From: Nocardiopsis mwathae
Lineage (GTDB): Bacteria > Actinomycetota > Actinomycetes > Streptosporangiales > Streptosporangiaceae
Length of the DNA: 64,000 nucleotides
Reading direction: 5' to 3'
Assembly (NCBI RefSeq): GCF_014201195.1
Contig: NZ_JACHDS010000001.1
Location: 3,162,001 to 3,226,000, forward strand
In this document: piece after piece, positions 55,883 through 64,000 of the stretch
How the letters are laid out: the number at the start of each line of letters is the position of its first letter
Numbering within the stretch: position 1 is the stretch's first letter
Notes under the pieces: generated by a model
What the model was told of the DNA's origin: nothing
Database searches by the model: none
What the model saw: the letters and a program-made list of their open reading frames with translations, nothing else
Position numbers and translations under genes: made by a program

Positions 55883-58246
55883 ATGCGACCACAGCGGTAC
55901 CTCGCGGCGACGCTCATCACCGGCTTCGCCCTGATCGCCTCTACACTGACCGCCATGACAGCGGGCGCGGCACCCCACCACCGCTCACCCAAGATCTCCG
56001 GGCTGCGGGAACCGGTACAGATCCTGCGGGACACCTGGGGTGTCCCGCACATCTACGCCGAGAACACCGACGACCTGTTCCTCGCGCAGGGATACAGCGT
56101 CGCCCAGGACCGCCTCTTCCAGATCGACCTGTGGCGGCGGCGCGGCCTCGGGCAGCTCTCCGAGGTCCTCGGCCCGCAGTACGCCGAGCAGGACCGCGCC
56201 GCCCGACTCTTCCTCTACCGCGGGGGCATGGACGAGGAGTGGGCGAGCTACGGCCCCGAGGCCGAGCAGGCGGCCATACGGTTCACCGAGGGCATCAACG
56301 CCTACATCGACCGGATCGAGGGCGACCCGGAGGCGCTCCCCCAGGAGTTCCGCGATCTCGGCTACACGCCGGCCAAGTGGAAGCCGGAGGACGTCGTCCG
56401 GATCCGCAGCCACGCGCTGGCCGGGAACTTCTACCACGAGGTCAGCCGGTCCTACATGGCCTGCTGGGCGGACCCCGACGCGCACAAGTTCCAGCAGAGG
56501 CTGGAGGCGGGCAAGAGCGCGCGGGTACCCGAGGGTTTCGAGCCGTGCGACCTGCCCCACCAGGACGACCCGCTGGACTTCCTGGAGACCTACGTGCTGG
56601 GCACCCAGCCGGTGACGGTCACCGACGGCGAGGTCACCATGGTCCCGCTCGGTTCCGGAGCCGCGGAGGGGAGCAACAGCTGGACCATCGCGCCGGAGCG
56701 CACCGCCACCGGCCGTCCGATCCTGGCCGGGGACCCGCACCGGGCGATGACGGCGCCCTCGCTGCGCTACGTCACCCACCTGTCGGCGCCGGGGATCGAC
56801 GTCATCGGCGCGGGCGAGCCGTCCATGCCCGGTGTCTCGATGGGCCACAACGGCACGATCGCGTTCGGGCTGACCATTTTCAGCATCGACCAGGAGGACC
56901 TCTACGTCTACGAGCTCGACCCCGACGACCCCACCCGGTACCGCTACGGAGAGGGCTGGGAGAAGATGCGGGTCGAGACCGAGCGGCTCGCCGTCAAGGG
57001 CGAGGAGCCGCGGGAGATCGAGCTCCCGTTCACCCGGCACGGCCCGGTCATCCACACCGACGAGGAGCGCAACCTCGCCTATGCCCTACGCAGCGTCTGG
57101 CTGGAGCCGGGCACCTCGCCCTACTACCGGAGCATGCGGATGATGCGGGCGCGGAACTTCGCCGAGTTCCAGGAGGCCATGAGCGGGTGGGGCGGCCCGC
57201 CGCTCAACTTCACCTACGCCGACACCGACGGCAACATCGGCTGGCAGGCCGGGGGGCTGACGCCCCGGCGCGCGGGCTACGACGGTCTGATGCCGGTTCC
57301 GGGCGACGGCCGCTACGAGTGGGACGGGTTCGTGGACCCGGCCGAGTACCCGAGCGTCTACAACCCCGAGCGCGGCTTCTTCGCCACCGCCAACGAGTTC
57401 AACGTGACGCCGGAGCAGGCGGCGACGTTCGGCTACGAGTGGCAGCCGCCGTACCGCCACGAGCGCATCGCCGAGGTGCTGTCGGCCCAGGAGGCCGGTA
57501 CCGTCGAGGACTCGATGGCGCTGCAGAACGACCGGGTGTCGATCCCGGCCCGGCGGATCGTCGGGCTGCTGGAGGGGCTGGAGGCTCCCGACCCGCAGAC
57601 CGGGGCCGCGCTGGAGCTGCTGCGCTCCTGGGACGGCACGGTCGCCGAGGACTCGCCGCAGGCCGCGCTGTTCGAGCCGTGGTTCATGCGCCACCTCGGC
57701 CCGGCCGTCGTCGCCGAGGCGGTGTCGGAGCAGATGTCGCAGGTCATCGTGTTCGCCGATTCCGGGGCGACCATGATCGACCTGCTGGCCGACCCCGAGC
57801 AGTGGTTCGGCCCCGACGGTGCCGAGATCCGGGACAGGATCCTGCTGAGCTCGCTGAAGAGCGCGTACGCCGATGTGTCGGACCGGCTCGGCGCGGACTC
57901 CGGCACCTGGACGTGGGGGGCGATCCAGAAGACGACGTTCGCGAACCCGACCGGCGCCCACCTGGGGCCGTTCCCGCGCGGAGGCTCGCCGCACACGGTG
58001 GACGCGTCGAACTACAACTGGTTCACCTACGCGCAGACCTCCGGAGCGTCCTTCAAGATGGTGCTCGACGTGGGGAACTGGGACGGCTCCCGGGCGATCA
58101 ACGCGCCCGGCCAGTCCGGCGACCCGCGCAGCCCGCACTACGACGACCTGGTGCCGAAGTGGCGCGCGGGCGACTACTTCCCGCTGTTGTACAGCAAGAA
58201 GGCGGTGAAGCGGAACGCCGTCTCCGAGCTGCGCCTGCGCCCGTAG
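55883..58246 (+). CDS. Secreted penicillin-acylase-family (Ntn) amidohydrolase
   Basis: The 787-aa precursor has a signal peptide (about 1-29, ending TAGAA). The alpha-chain region begins VQILRDTWGVPHIYAEN (about 45-61) and includes QGYSVAQDRLFQIDLWRRRG. The autocleavage site is Gly263-Ser264 in EGSNSW; Ser264 becomes the N-terminal nucleophile of the beta chain. HGPV and the Asn region TANEFNVTPE, which follow, fit the oxyanion and cleavage functions. The length suits penicillin G acylase, acyl-homoserine-lactone acylase and echinocandin-type deacylases. The substrate is therefore an N-acyl amide of unknown identity. GAGGAG precedes the ATG at 55883. Confidence 0.9.
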   Translation: MRPQRYLAATLITGFALIASTLTAMTAGAAPHHRSPKISGLREPVQILRDTWGVPHIYAENTDDLFLAQGYSVAQDRLFQIDLWRRRGLGQLSEVLGPQYAEQDRAARLFLYRGGMDEEWASYGPEAEQAAIRFTEGINAYIDRIEGDPEALPQEFRDLGYTPAKWKPEDVVRIRSHALAGNFYHEVSRSYMACWADPDAHKFQQRLEAGKSARVPEGFEPCDLPHQDDPLDFLETYVLGTQPVTVTDGEVTMVPLGSGAAEGSNSWTIAPERTATGRPILAGDPHRAMTAPSLRYVTHLSAPGIDVIGAGEPSMPGVSMGHNGTIAFGLTIFSIDQEDLYVYELDPDDPTRYRYGEGWEKMRVETERLAVKGEEPREIELPFTRHGPVIHTDEERNLAYALRSVWLEPGTSPYYRSMRMMRARNFAEFQEAMSGWGGPPLNFTYADTDGNIGWQAGGLTPRRAGYDGLMPVPGDGRYEWDGFVDPAEYPSVYNPERGFFATANEFNVTPEQAATFGYEWQPPYRHERIAEVLSAQEAGTVEDSMALQNDRVSIPARRIVGLLEGLEAPDPQTGAALELLRSWDGTVAEDSPQAALFEPWFMRHLGPAVVAEAVSEQMSQVIVFADSGATMIDLLADPEQWFGPDGAEIRDRILLSSLKSAYADVSDRLGADSGTWTWGAIQKTTFANPTGAHLGPFPRGGSPHTVDASNYNWFTYAQTSGASFKMVLDVGNWDGSRAINAPGQSGDPRSPHYDDLVPKWRAGDYFPLLYSKKAVKRNAVSELRLRP

Positions 58247-58427
58247 CCGACGCGGCCCCCGGCCCGTGCCCCGGTTCGCCCGCGGCGCCGTGCCCTGCCA
58301 GGGTCCCGTTTCCTCTGGTGGCACCGGGCCGGATGGGAAAATGAGGGCAGCCGTCGATGCCCCCGACGCGCGGGGGATCCCCCGCTCCACGGCCCCGGAC
58401 GAGGATCGCGCAGAGAGGAATTCGCCG

Positions 58428-59147
58428 ATGCTGCACGACAACGACGTCGAACGGGCCCTGGTCGTCATGGCCCACCCCGATGACGTGGACTTCGGATGCG
58501 CCGGGACGGTCGCCCTGTGGACGGACGCCGGGGTGCGGGTCACCTACCTGATCGTCACCAGCGGCGACGCGGGAGGCGGAGAGCGCGGTCTGGACGGGGC
58601 GCACATGGCCGGGCTGCGCCGCACCGAGCAGCGCAAGGCCGCCGAGATCCTGAACGTGTACGACGTCCGGTTCCTCGGCTATCCCGACGGACGCATCACC
58701 CCCTCCTTCGAGCTGCGCCGGGACATCACCCGGGTCATCCGCCAGGTCCGGCCGCAGCGGATGCTCATCCCCAGCCCCGAGCGCGACTGGTCGGCCATCG
58801 CGCCCAGCCACCCCGACCACCTGGCGGTGGGAGAGGCGGCGATCAACGCGGTCTACCCTGACGCGCGCAACCCCAACGCCCACCCCGACCTGCTCTCCGA
58901 GGAGGGGCTGGCCACGTGGACGGTGCCCGAGGTGTGGCTGGCCCACGGGCCCTCACCCGACCACTACCCCGACATCACCGACGTCGCCGACCGCAGGATG
59001 GCCGCGCTCGCCTCGCACACCAGCCAGATCCGCGACTTCACCGAACTCGACACCGCCATGCGCGAATGGTTCGCCGACAACGCCGTCCGGGCCGGCCTTC
59101 CCAAGGGTCGGCTGGCCGAACGGTTCCGGGTGGTCGACACGTCGTAG
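58428..59147 (+). CDS. PIG-L family deacetylase (LmbE/MshB-like)
   Basis: The 239-aa zinc-dependent N-deacetylase has AHPDD (residues 15-19) as zinc-binding and catalytic motif and SHPDHLAVG (about 126-134) as the third zinc ligand. DGAHMAGLRRTEQRKAAEIL is the helix typical of the family. Family members deacetylate GlcNAc-inositol (mycothiol synthesis), cleave mycothiol S-conjugates or process glycan and antibiotic sugars. The gene context does not choose between them. AGAGAGG precedes the ATG at 58428 by 9 bases; the upstream in-frame stretch is low-complexity. Confidence 0.88.
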   Translation: MLHDNDVERALVVMAHPDDVDFGCAGTVALWTDAGVRVTYLIVTSGDAGGGERGLDGAHMAGLRRTEQRKAAEILNVYDVRFLGYPDGRITPSFELRRDITRVIRQVRPQRMLIPSPERDWSAIAPSHPDHLAVGEAAINAVYPDARNPNAHPDLLSEEGLATWTVPEVWLAHGPSPDHYPDITDVADRRMAALASHTSQIRDFTELDTAMREWFADNAVRAGLPKGRLAERFRVVDTS

Positions 59148-59273
59148 CGCCGACGGACCGCACCGCCCCGGGACAGCGTGGCCCGCCGCACGGGGCGCCG
59201 GGAACGCACGATAATCGTGGACGTACGGGAGCGGGCCCGCTCCCGTGACCCCGATGACTTCAGGAGGCGCAAC

Positions 59274-59810
59274 GTGGCACAGCCGCCATCTCCCTACGAC
59301 TTTCTTCCCGACGTCGCGTCGTTCACCGTGACCAGCCAGGACGTCACCGAGGGCCGGACGCTGCCGATGGCTCAGGTCAGCGGGCTCATGGGGGCGGGAG
59401 GGGAGGACATCTCCCCGCAGCTGTCGTGGAGCGGTTTCCCCGAGGGGACCCGCGGTTTCGCCGTCACCTGCTTCGACCCCGACGCACCCACGGCGAGCGG
59501 GTTCTGGCACTGGGCGGTGTGCGATATCCCTGCGTCGGTGACCGAGCTTCCGGCGGGCGCGGGCGGCGAGACCGGTGCGGGGCTGCCGACCGGGGCCGTC
59601 ACCGTTCGCAACGACGCCGGGGGCCGGCGCTACATTGGCGCCGCGCCGCCGCCCGGGCACGGCCCGCACCGCTACATGTTCGCGGTGCACGCCGTGGACG
59701 TCCCGACGCTGGGGATCGACGGCTCGGCGAGCCCGGCCTTCCTCGGCTTCAACCTGTTCTCGCACGCCATCGGGCGGGCGATCCTCACCGGGGTGTTCGA
59801 GCGGAAGTGA
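59274..59810 (+). CDS. YbhB/YbcL family PEBP-like protein
   Basis: The 178-aa protein has the phosphatidylethanolamine-binding protein fold. Family landmarks are [28 protein letters not shown] (DPDAP at about 76-80), GFWHW (about 85-89) and [13 protein letters not shown] (about 130-142), with a C-terminal helix. Bacterial members are small cytosolic proteins of unclear role that bind anionic ligands. AGGAGG precedes the GTG at 59274. It follows the deacetylase gene by 126 bases in the same direction. Confidence 0.9.
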   Translation: MAQPPSPYDFLPDVASFTVTSQDVTEGRTLPMAQVSGLMGAGGEDISPQLSWSGFPEGTRGFAVTCFDPDAPTASGFWHWAVCDIPASVTELPAGAGGETGAGLPTGAVTVRNDAGGRRYIGAAPPPGHGPHRYMFAVHAVDVPTLGIDGSASPAFLGFNLFSHAIGRAILTGVFERK

Positions 59811-59864
59811 CCCGTCCGCGCGGGGCGGCCGCGGGCGCGGCGCCTCGGCGATTCGCCCCGGCGC

Positions 59865-59895
59865 GCGCCGGAGGCGCCCAGTGCGGCTCCGGCGC
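59865..59895. terminator. Possible terminator after the PEBP gene
   Basis: A perfect 9-bp stem (59865-59873 and 59887-59895, loop of 13) lies 55 bases after the stop codon. There is no T-tract. Confidence 0.4.
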
Positions 59896-59977
59896 CGCCG
59901 ACTCGACTGCACGGCGATTCGCACATAGTCTCTGTTCGAATCAGTCACCTTCGGACATGGTTTGGGTGTGAATTCAC

Positions 59978-60610
59978 GTGTCGTCCAATCGGAACGCCGC
60001 GTCCGTCCCCACCACAGCTGTTTTCGACTACGGCGAGGTGATCTCCCGTCCGCAACTCGTCGAGGCACGCGGCCATATGGAGCGCATCGCCGGGGTCGAC
60101 CCGCGGGACTTCTGGACCGCCTACTGGGACGAGCGCCCGGACTACGACGGCGGTCTGACCTCGACGGAGTACTGGGAGCGCATCGCCCTGCGCCTCGGTG
60201 CGGACTGGGACGGCGCGCGGCGCCAGGAGCTGTGGGCGACCGACGTGGCCTCGTGGCTGCACGCCACCGAGGAGAGCGCGGCACTGCTGAACCGGCTCGC
60301 CGCGCGCGGGGTGCGACTCGCCCTGCTCTCCAACGCCCCCTCCGACATCGCCGGGGCGCTGCGCCACTCCCCCGTCCTGGCGCGGTTCGACGCTGTGTTC
60401 TTCAGCTGCGACCTGGGGATCCGCAAGCCGGACCCGGAGATCTACCGGCACGTCCTCGCCGAACTGGGTGCCGCGCCGGAGGAGACGGTGTTCGTCGACG
60501 ACCGTGAGGAGAACGTCCTGGCGGCCAAGCGGCTGGGGATCGACGCGCACCACCACGGCGCGTTCGACGACCTGGTGTCCTTTCTGACCGCCCGATTCGG
60601 CATGTTCTGA
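59978..60610 (+). CDS. HAD-superfamily hydrolase (IA)
   Basis: The 210-aa protein contains HAD motif I as VFDYGEVI, with the nucleophile Asp17. The usual second Asp is Gly, as in the FDxGxV subgroup that includes haloacid-dehalogenase-like proteins and epoxide hydrolase N-domains. Motif II is LLSNAPSD (about 111-118). The lysine of motif III is in GIRKPDPEIY (about 148-157). Motif IV is VFVDDREEN (about 171-179). A helical cap occupies about 25-100. It is probably a small-molecule phosphatase. The GTG at 59978 has only a weak upstream site. Confidence 0.87.
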   Translation: MSSNRNAASVPTTAVFDYGEVISRPQLVEARGHMERIAGVDPRDFWTAYWDERPDYDGGLTSTEYWERIALRLGADWDGARRQELWATDVASWLHATEESAALLNRLAARGVRLALLSNAPSDIAGALRHSPVLARFDAVFFSCDLGIRKPDPEIYRHVLAELGAAPEETVFVDDREENVLAAKRLGIDAHHHGAFDDLVSFLTARFGMF

Positions 60611-61018
60611 TATCACAGACCATTCGACCGCAATTCGATCAGCTGTGGCCGCTTACGGTCAGGGGAACAGGGGTTGCGCCCGCCCGAGGATGGATGCTGC
60701 GCTCCTCGCGTCCGGGGTGCCGCGTCCGTGCGGTCGGCGCCGGAATTGCGACAGAGAACAGATTCCCGGTACACGGCCCCCCACGGAGCGCGGGCGCCGC
60801 GCGAGGCCCGTATCCGGCCCGGGTGCCACGCGCGACGGGGCCTCCTGGTTGTCCTAGGAACCGAAACCGGCCACCCCCGGGCAAAGCACTGGTCAGAGAC
60901 ATACGCTCAAAACGTAGCTGAAGGACCGAACGACTGTCCCGTCCGGGCACGCCGTCACGCCCCGCTGTCCCGAGCCGGTCGCAGTGCAACTCCATCTTCC
61001 GATTGGAAAGGTTCATCG
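60611..61018. other. Intergenic region upstream of the ATP-grasp gene
   Basis: 408 bases without a convincing gene; reading frames here are extensions of the ATP-grasp frame. GGAAAGG (61005-61011) is the ribosome binding site of the next gene. No hairpin with a T-tract is seen, and the promoter is not identifiable. Confidence 0.45.
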
Positions 61019-62065
61019 GTGCCCGCTGAACAGCTCCCTGATCAGCCGACGGTCGTGGTGACGACCGCCGGCTCGGCCCAGACCTCCGGAACGATCCTGC
61101 ACCTCCGCCGCCAAGGCTTCCGCATCATCGCCACCGACATCGATCCGACCGCTCCAGGGCTCTACCTCGCCGACCGCGGCTACGTCGTCCCCCCGGGCAC
61201 CAGCGACGCCTACCTACCGGAGGTCCGCCGCATCTGCCGTGAGGAGCGGGCGATCGCGATCATCCCCCTGGTCGACGAGGAGCTGGTCCCGGTGGCCGAC
61301 CTGTCCTTCGACGACGTCGCGATACTGCTGCCCCGACCGGACTTCGTCGCCGTGTGCCTGGACAAGTACGTGCTGATGCGGCGGCTCGCGGCCGTCGGCA
61401 TCGGGGTGCCCGCGACCTCGCTCGCCTCCGAGTGGGACGGGTCGCTGGAGCCGCCGCTGGTGGTCAAGCCGCGCGCGGGCCGCGGCAGCCGCGGGGTCAC
61501 CGTGTGCACGTCGCCCGAGGAGATCGGCGGGCTGATCGCGGACGGCCCGTACGCGGCGGACGACCTCATCGTGCAGGAGCGGATCTGCGGCCCCGAGTAC
61601 ACCGTCTCGGTGGTGGTATGGCGCGACGGCGACATCCAGGCGGTCGTGCCCAAGGAGGTCATCCTCAAGCGCGGGGTCACCAAGTACGCGGTGACCAGAC
61701 GCAACGCGCGGGTGGCCGAGGTGTGCCGCGCCGTGCAGCACGAGCTGCGCGCCGACGGGCCGTTCAACGTCCAGCTCGCCCTGGACGCCGACGGCGAGCC
61801 GCGCATCTTCGAGATCAACCCGCGCTTCTCCTCCACCGCACCGCTGACCATCGCCTCCGGCGTCGACGAGATCACCGGCCTGCTCCGCCAGGCGACCCGC
61901 GGCGGGCCGCGGCTGGCCGACGACTGGGAGGAGGGGCTGGTCATGGTGCGGCACTGGAGCGACCGGTTCCTCCAGGAGACGGAGTTCACCGGACACGGCA
62001 TCTCACCCGCCGCAACGGACCCGCTCGCCCACTCGGCCCCGCAGATCGCCCAGGTCGCCAGGTGA
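61019..62065 (+). CDS. ATP-grasp ligase (carbamoyl-phosphate-synthase/PylC-like)
   Basis: The 348-aa protein has an N-terminal Rossmann-like pre-ATP-grasp domain (about 8-110; TTAGSAQTSGTILHLRRQG, IATDIDPTAPGLY). An ATP-grasp domain follows (about 115-310), with VVKPRAGRGSRGV (ATP-binding Lys and glycine loop) and FEINPRFSST (Mg2+-binding Glu and Asn). Such enzymes join an acid to an amine or other nucleophile through an acyl phosphate. The substrate is unknown. The GTG at 61019 follows GGAAAGG. Its stop overlaps the start of the phosphatase gene in GTGA, so the two are translated together and probably act in one pathway. Confidence 0.85.
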   Translation: MPAEQLPDQPTVVVTTAGSAQTSGTILHLRRQGFRIIATDIDPTAPGLYLADRGYVVPPGTSDAYLPEVRRICREERAIAIIPLVDEELVPVADLSFDDVAILLPRPDFVAVCLDKYVLMRRLAAVGIGVPATSLASEWDGSLEPPLVVKPRAGRGSRGVTVCTSPEEIGGLIADGPYAADDLIVQERICGPEYTVSVVVWRDGDIQAVVPKEVILKRGVTKYAVTRRNARVAEVCRAVQHELRADGPFNVQLALDADGEPRIFEINPRFSSTAPLTIASGVDEITGLLRQATRGGPRLADDWEEGLVMVRHWSDRFLQETEFTGHGISPAATDPLAHSAPQIAQVAR

Positions 62066-62934
62066 GCGCGACCGGCCGTCCGACGCGGACCGCGCCCACC
62101 CGCCGCTCCCTCTCCGGCCCCGACGCGCTGGCCGACAGCCTGGCGGGTGCGGTGGCGGAGGTGGGCGGACTGCTGCGTGCGTGGCGCAGTGACGCCCGGG
62201 CGACACAGGGGACCTGGGAGGGGAGCCAGTTCAAGGCGGAGGCCGACACGCGGGCACACGAGGCGCTGTGCGCGCGGCTGCGGGAGATCGACCCGGGCAT
62301 CCCCGTGGTCAGCGAGGAGGATCCGGGGTCGCTGCGCGGCGACCGGCCGCCGCGCTACTGGCTGATCGACCCGATCGACGGAACCGCCAGCTACGCGCAC
62401 GGCTACCCGGGCTACGTCACCCAGGCCGCGCTGATGATCGGCGGGCGGCCCGCGCTGGCCGCCATCTGCGCCCCCGAGGCCGATGTGCTGTACACGGCGG
62501 TGCGCGGGCGGGGCTCCGCCGCCAACGGGCGGCCGCTGCCACCCACCGCCCGCGCCGCCCCGGGGTCGGGCGTGCTGATCGACAACACCCCCGAGCCGCA
62601 CGGGATCGCCCGCGAGGTGGGTGAGCGGTTCGGGTACACGCGGTACCGGGAGTGCGGCAGCATCTCGCTGAAGCTGTGCCGGGTCGCCGAGGGGGAGGCG
62701 CACCTGTTCGTCAAGGACGTGCCGGTACGCGACTGGGACGTCGCCGCACCCGACCTGGTGCTGGCCGAGGTCGGCGGCCACCTGAGCCGGCTCGACGGCA
62801 CCCCGTTCGCCTACCGCGGCGGCTTCCAGCACAGCGGGCTGGTCGGCGCGGCCGACCCGGGGACGGGCGCCGAAGTCGCGGCATGGTGCGCGGCGCGGCC
62901 GTCCGCCGACACCGACGCGGCCGATCCCCCCTGA
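62062..62934 (+). CDS. Inositol monophosphatase-superfamily enzyme (CysQ-like)
   Basis: The 290-aa Mg2+/Li+-type phosphatase has the metal-binding residues in VVSEED (about 75-80), DPIDGTASYAHG (about 94-105) and RDWDVAAPDLVLAEVGG (about 223-239), the three signatures of the superfamily. The SASNGRPL-type turn appears as AANGRPL. The best-fitting subgroups are 3'(2'),5'-bisphosphate nucleotidase CysQ and histidinol-phosphatase-like enzymes; these cannot be separated by eye. The GTG start overlaps the ATP-grasp stop by 4 bases, so a joint pathway with a phosphorylated intermediate is suggested. Confidence 0.85.
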   Translation: MSATGRPTRTAPTRRSLSGPDALADSLAGAVAEVGGLLRAWRSDARATQGTWEGSQFKAEADTRAHEALCARLREIDPGIPVVSEEDPGSLRGDRPPRYWLIDPIDGTASYAHGYPGYVTQAALMIGGRPALAAICAPEADVLYTAVRGRGSAANGRPLPPTARAAPGSGVLIDNTPEPHGIAREVGERFGYTRYRECGSISLKLCRVAEGEAHLFVKDVPVRDWDVAAPDLVLAEVGGHLSRLDGTPFAYRGGFQHSGLVGAADPGTGAEVAAWCAARPSADTDAADPP

Positions 62935-63124
62935 GCCGGGACCCGCGGGGGTGCCGCCGGATGTCCTACTTCGGCCGTACGGCCGATCTGGACCTCCGGC
63001 GGAGGAAAGCCGCATTCCCAGCGGACTAGCATGGCGGTGAGGTGGCCGCCGTTTCCCCACGGGAACACCCGCCCGGGCCGGGGCGGCGCGTGCGGCGGTG
63101 CAGGTACGAGGAGGGGCCGGGAGC

Positions 63125-63604
63125 ATGAGTTCCGATATCACACCGCACAGCGGCATGCGCGCGTCCGACGCCGACCGCGACGCGGTGGCGCAGCGGCTGG
63201 CCTCGGCGCTGTCGGAGGGGCGGCTCGACCTCGCCGAGTACGAGCGCCGCCTGGACACGGCCATGACCGCGACCGTCATGGGCGAACTTCAGCCCCTCAC
63301 CGCCGATCTGCCGACACCCGCGCGCCCCGAGGAGCAGCCCGTCGACCTGGCCGCGGTGGGCGAGCGGGACGCCGCCCCGTCGGCGTGGCGCGAATGGTTC
63401 GACGAGTGGCGCTGGTGGCTGGGCGGCGCGATCATCATGATCGGGATCTGGGGCGCCACCAGCCTGAGCGCCGGGGAGTTCCAGCACTTCTGGCCGGCCA
63501 TCCCGCTGGGCATCTGGGCCGCCATCCTCATCGCCCATGTCGTCTTTCCGTCCGACCATGGCAAGAAGAGGGACAGGAAAGACAAAGAAGACGACTGGTA
63601 CTGA
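63125..63604 (+). CDS. DUF1707 domain membrane protein
   Basis: The 159-aa protein has the DUF1707 (SHOCT-like) N-terminal motif MRASDADRDAVAQRLASAL followed by GRLDLAEYERRLDTAM (about 11-50). A linker follows, then two hydrophobic helices (about 103-120 and 126-145). It ends with a very basic/acidic tail (KKRDRKDKEDDW). The domain is common in actinobacteria and has no firmly known function. ATG 63125 follows an AGGAGGGG site. A paralogue follows 143 bases downstream. Confidence 0.85.
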   Translation: MSSDITPHSGMRASDADRDAVAQRLASALSEGRLDLAEYERRLDTAMTATVMGELQPLTADLPTPARPEEQPVDLAAVGERDAAPSAWREWFDEWRWWLGGAIIMIGIWGATSLSAGEFQHFWPAIPLGIWAAILIAHVVFPSDHGKKRDRKDKEDDWY

Positions 63605-63747
63605 GGGCGAAGGACCTCGTCGGGGGGCCGGAAGTCCGTGGGCGGCGCGGCCGCCGCGACATGACTCTGGCGGAACCGGTGCCTTTTCTCGGCCCGGCCC
63701 GCGGCGTATCGTGAGTGTCGCCAGCATCCTGCCGCAGGGGGTGGGCG

Positions 63748-64000
63748 TTGGACGACGATCGCGTCCCGGAAAGCCAGATGCGCGCCTCGGACGCCGACCG
63801 CGATGCTGTGGCCGAACGGCTCGCGACGGCCCTCACCGAGGGCCGACTCGACCTGGCCGAGTACGAGCTCCGGCTCGACAGGGCGATGCACGCGGTCGTC
63901 CTCGGTGAGCTGCGGGCCCTGACGGCCGACCTCCCGGTGCCTCCGGAACCCGCGGACGAGTCGGACGGCGACCTCGTCGCCGCGGGGCGGGCCGCCCTGT
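63748..64000 (+). CDS. DUF1707 domain protein, second copy (cut by window end)
   Basis: At least 84 residues are visible and the frame is still open at the edge. MRASDADRDAVAERLATALTEG and LDLAEYELRLDRAM repeat the DUF1707 motif of the gene upstream. I place the start at TTG 63748: it follows a G-rich site and gives ten residues before MRASD, exactly as in the first copy. ATG 63778 is the alternative. The C-terminal part is outside the window. Confidence 0.8.
   Translation, partial: MDDDRVPESQMRASDADRDAVAERLATALTEGRLDLAEYELRLDRAMHAVVLGELRALTADLPVPPEPADESDGDLVAAGRAAL

Overview
The window is uniformly high-GC, with strong C/G third-position bias, frequent GTG starts, an SsgB-like sporulation regulator, a roadblock protein and a modular type I polyketide synthase (PKS). 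It comes from a filamentous actinomycete. A relative of Nocardiopsis/Nocardiopsaceae is my best guess, but that is inference from gene content and no marker gene in the window settles it.

Layout. 0.3-9.7 kb is housekeeping and accessory: FAD monooxygenase, PGPGW membrane protein, tRNA-Val(CAC), SsgB-like protein, class IV aminotransferase (aminodeoxychorismate lyase-like), orphan roadblock protein, a tRNA array (Gly-Gly-Cys-Val), a CPA1 K+/H+ antiporter, a universal stress protein, an alpha/beta hydrolase and an FKBP isomerase. 9.8-14.2 kb is sugar-acid metabolism: manA, then a gluconate module (gntP permease, GntR-type repressor, gluconokinase) with a clear operator palindrome. 14.2-26.2 kb is a one-carbon catabolic region. 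On the minus strand lie a GcvT-family methyltransferase, a dimethylglycine dehydrogenase-like flavoprotein, sarcosine oxidase (soxB-soxD-soxA-soxG) and an IclR regulator. Divergent from these is a MetV-like/MetF-like methylenetetrahydrofolate reductase pair. Together they can be read as stepwise N-demethylation of a methylated amine, probably glycine betaine to dimethylglycine to sarcosine to glycine, with the C1 units entering tetrahydrofolate.

26.6-31.4 kb holds a TetR/MFS efflux pair with tandem operators, moeA, a second tRNA array (Gly-Cys-Val) and a small lipoprotein. 31.5-53.2 kb is a compact PKS cluster read right to left: a styrene-monooxygenase-like flavoprotein, a 3140-aa PKS (KSQ-AT-ACP loading module plus KS-AT-DH-ER-KR-ACP), a 1105-aa PKS (KS-AT-ACP), a 2106-aa PKS (KS-AT-DH-KR-ACP-TE), and an unknown 204-aa protein at the end. 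Docking-type termini support the order given. The loading AT has lost its catalytic serine and its substrate-binding subdomain, and two KS domains share almost identical DNA tracts. The predicted chain is a short, methyl-branched keto-enoate that could close to a 2-pyranone.

53.9-64.0 kb carries a secreted endonuclease/exonuclease/phosphatase-fold protein divergent from a secreted penicillin-acylase-type Ntn hydrolase. It then has a PIG-L deacetylase, a PEBP/YbhB protein, a HAD hydrolase, a translationally coupled ATP-grasp ligase and CysQ/IMPase-like phosphatase, and two tandem DUF1707 proteins, the second cut by the window end. There is no CRISPR array, transposase, integrase or rRNA.
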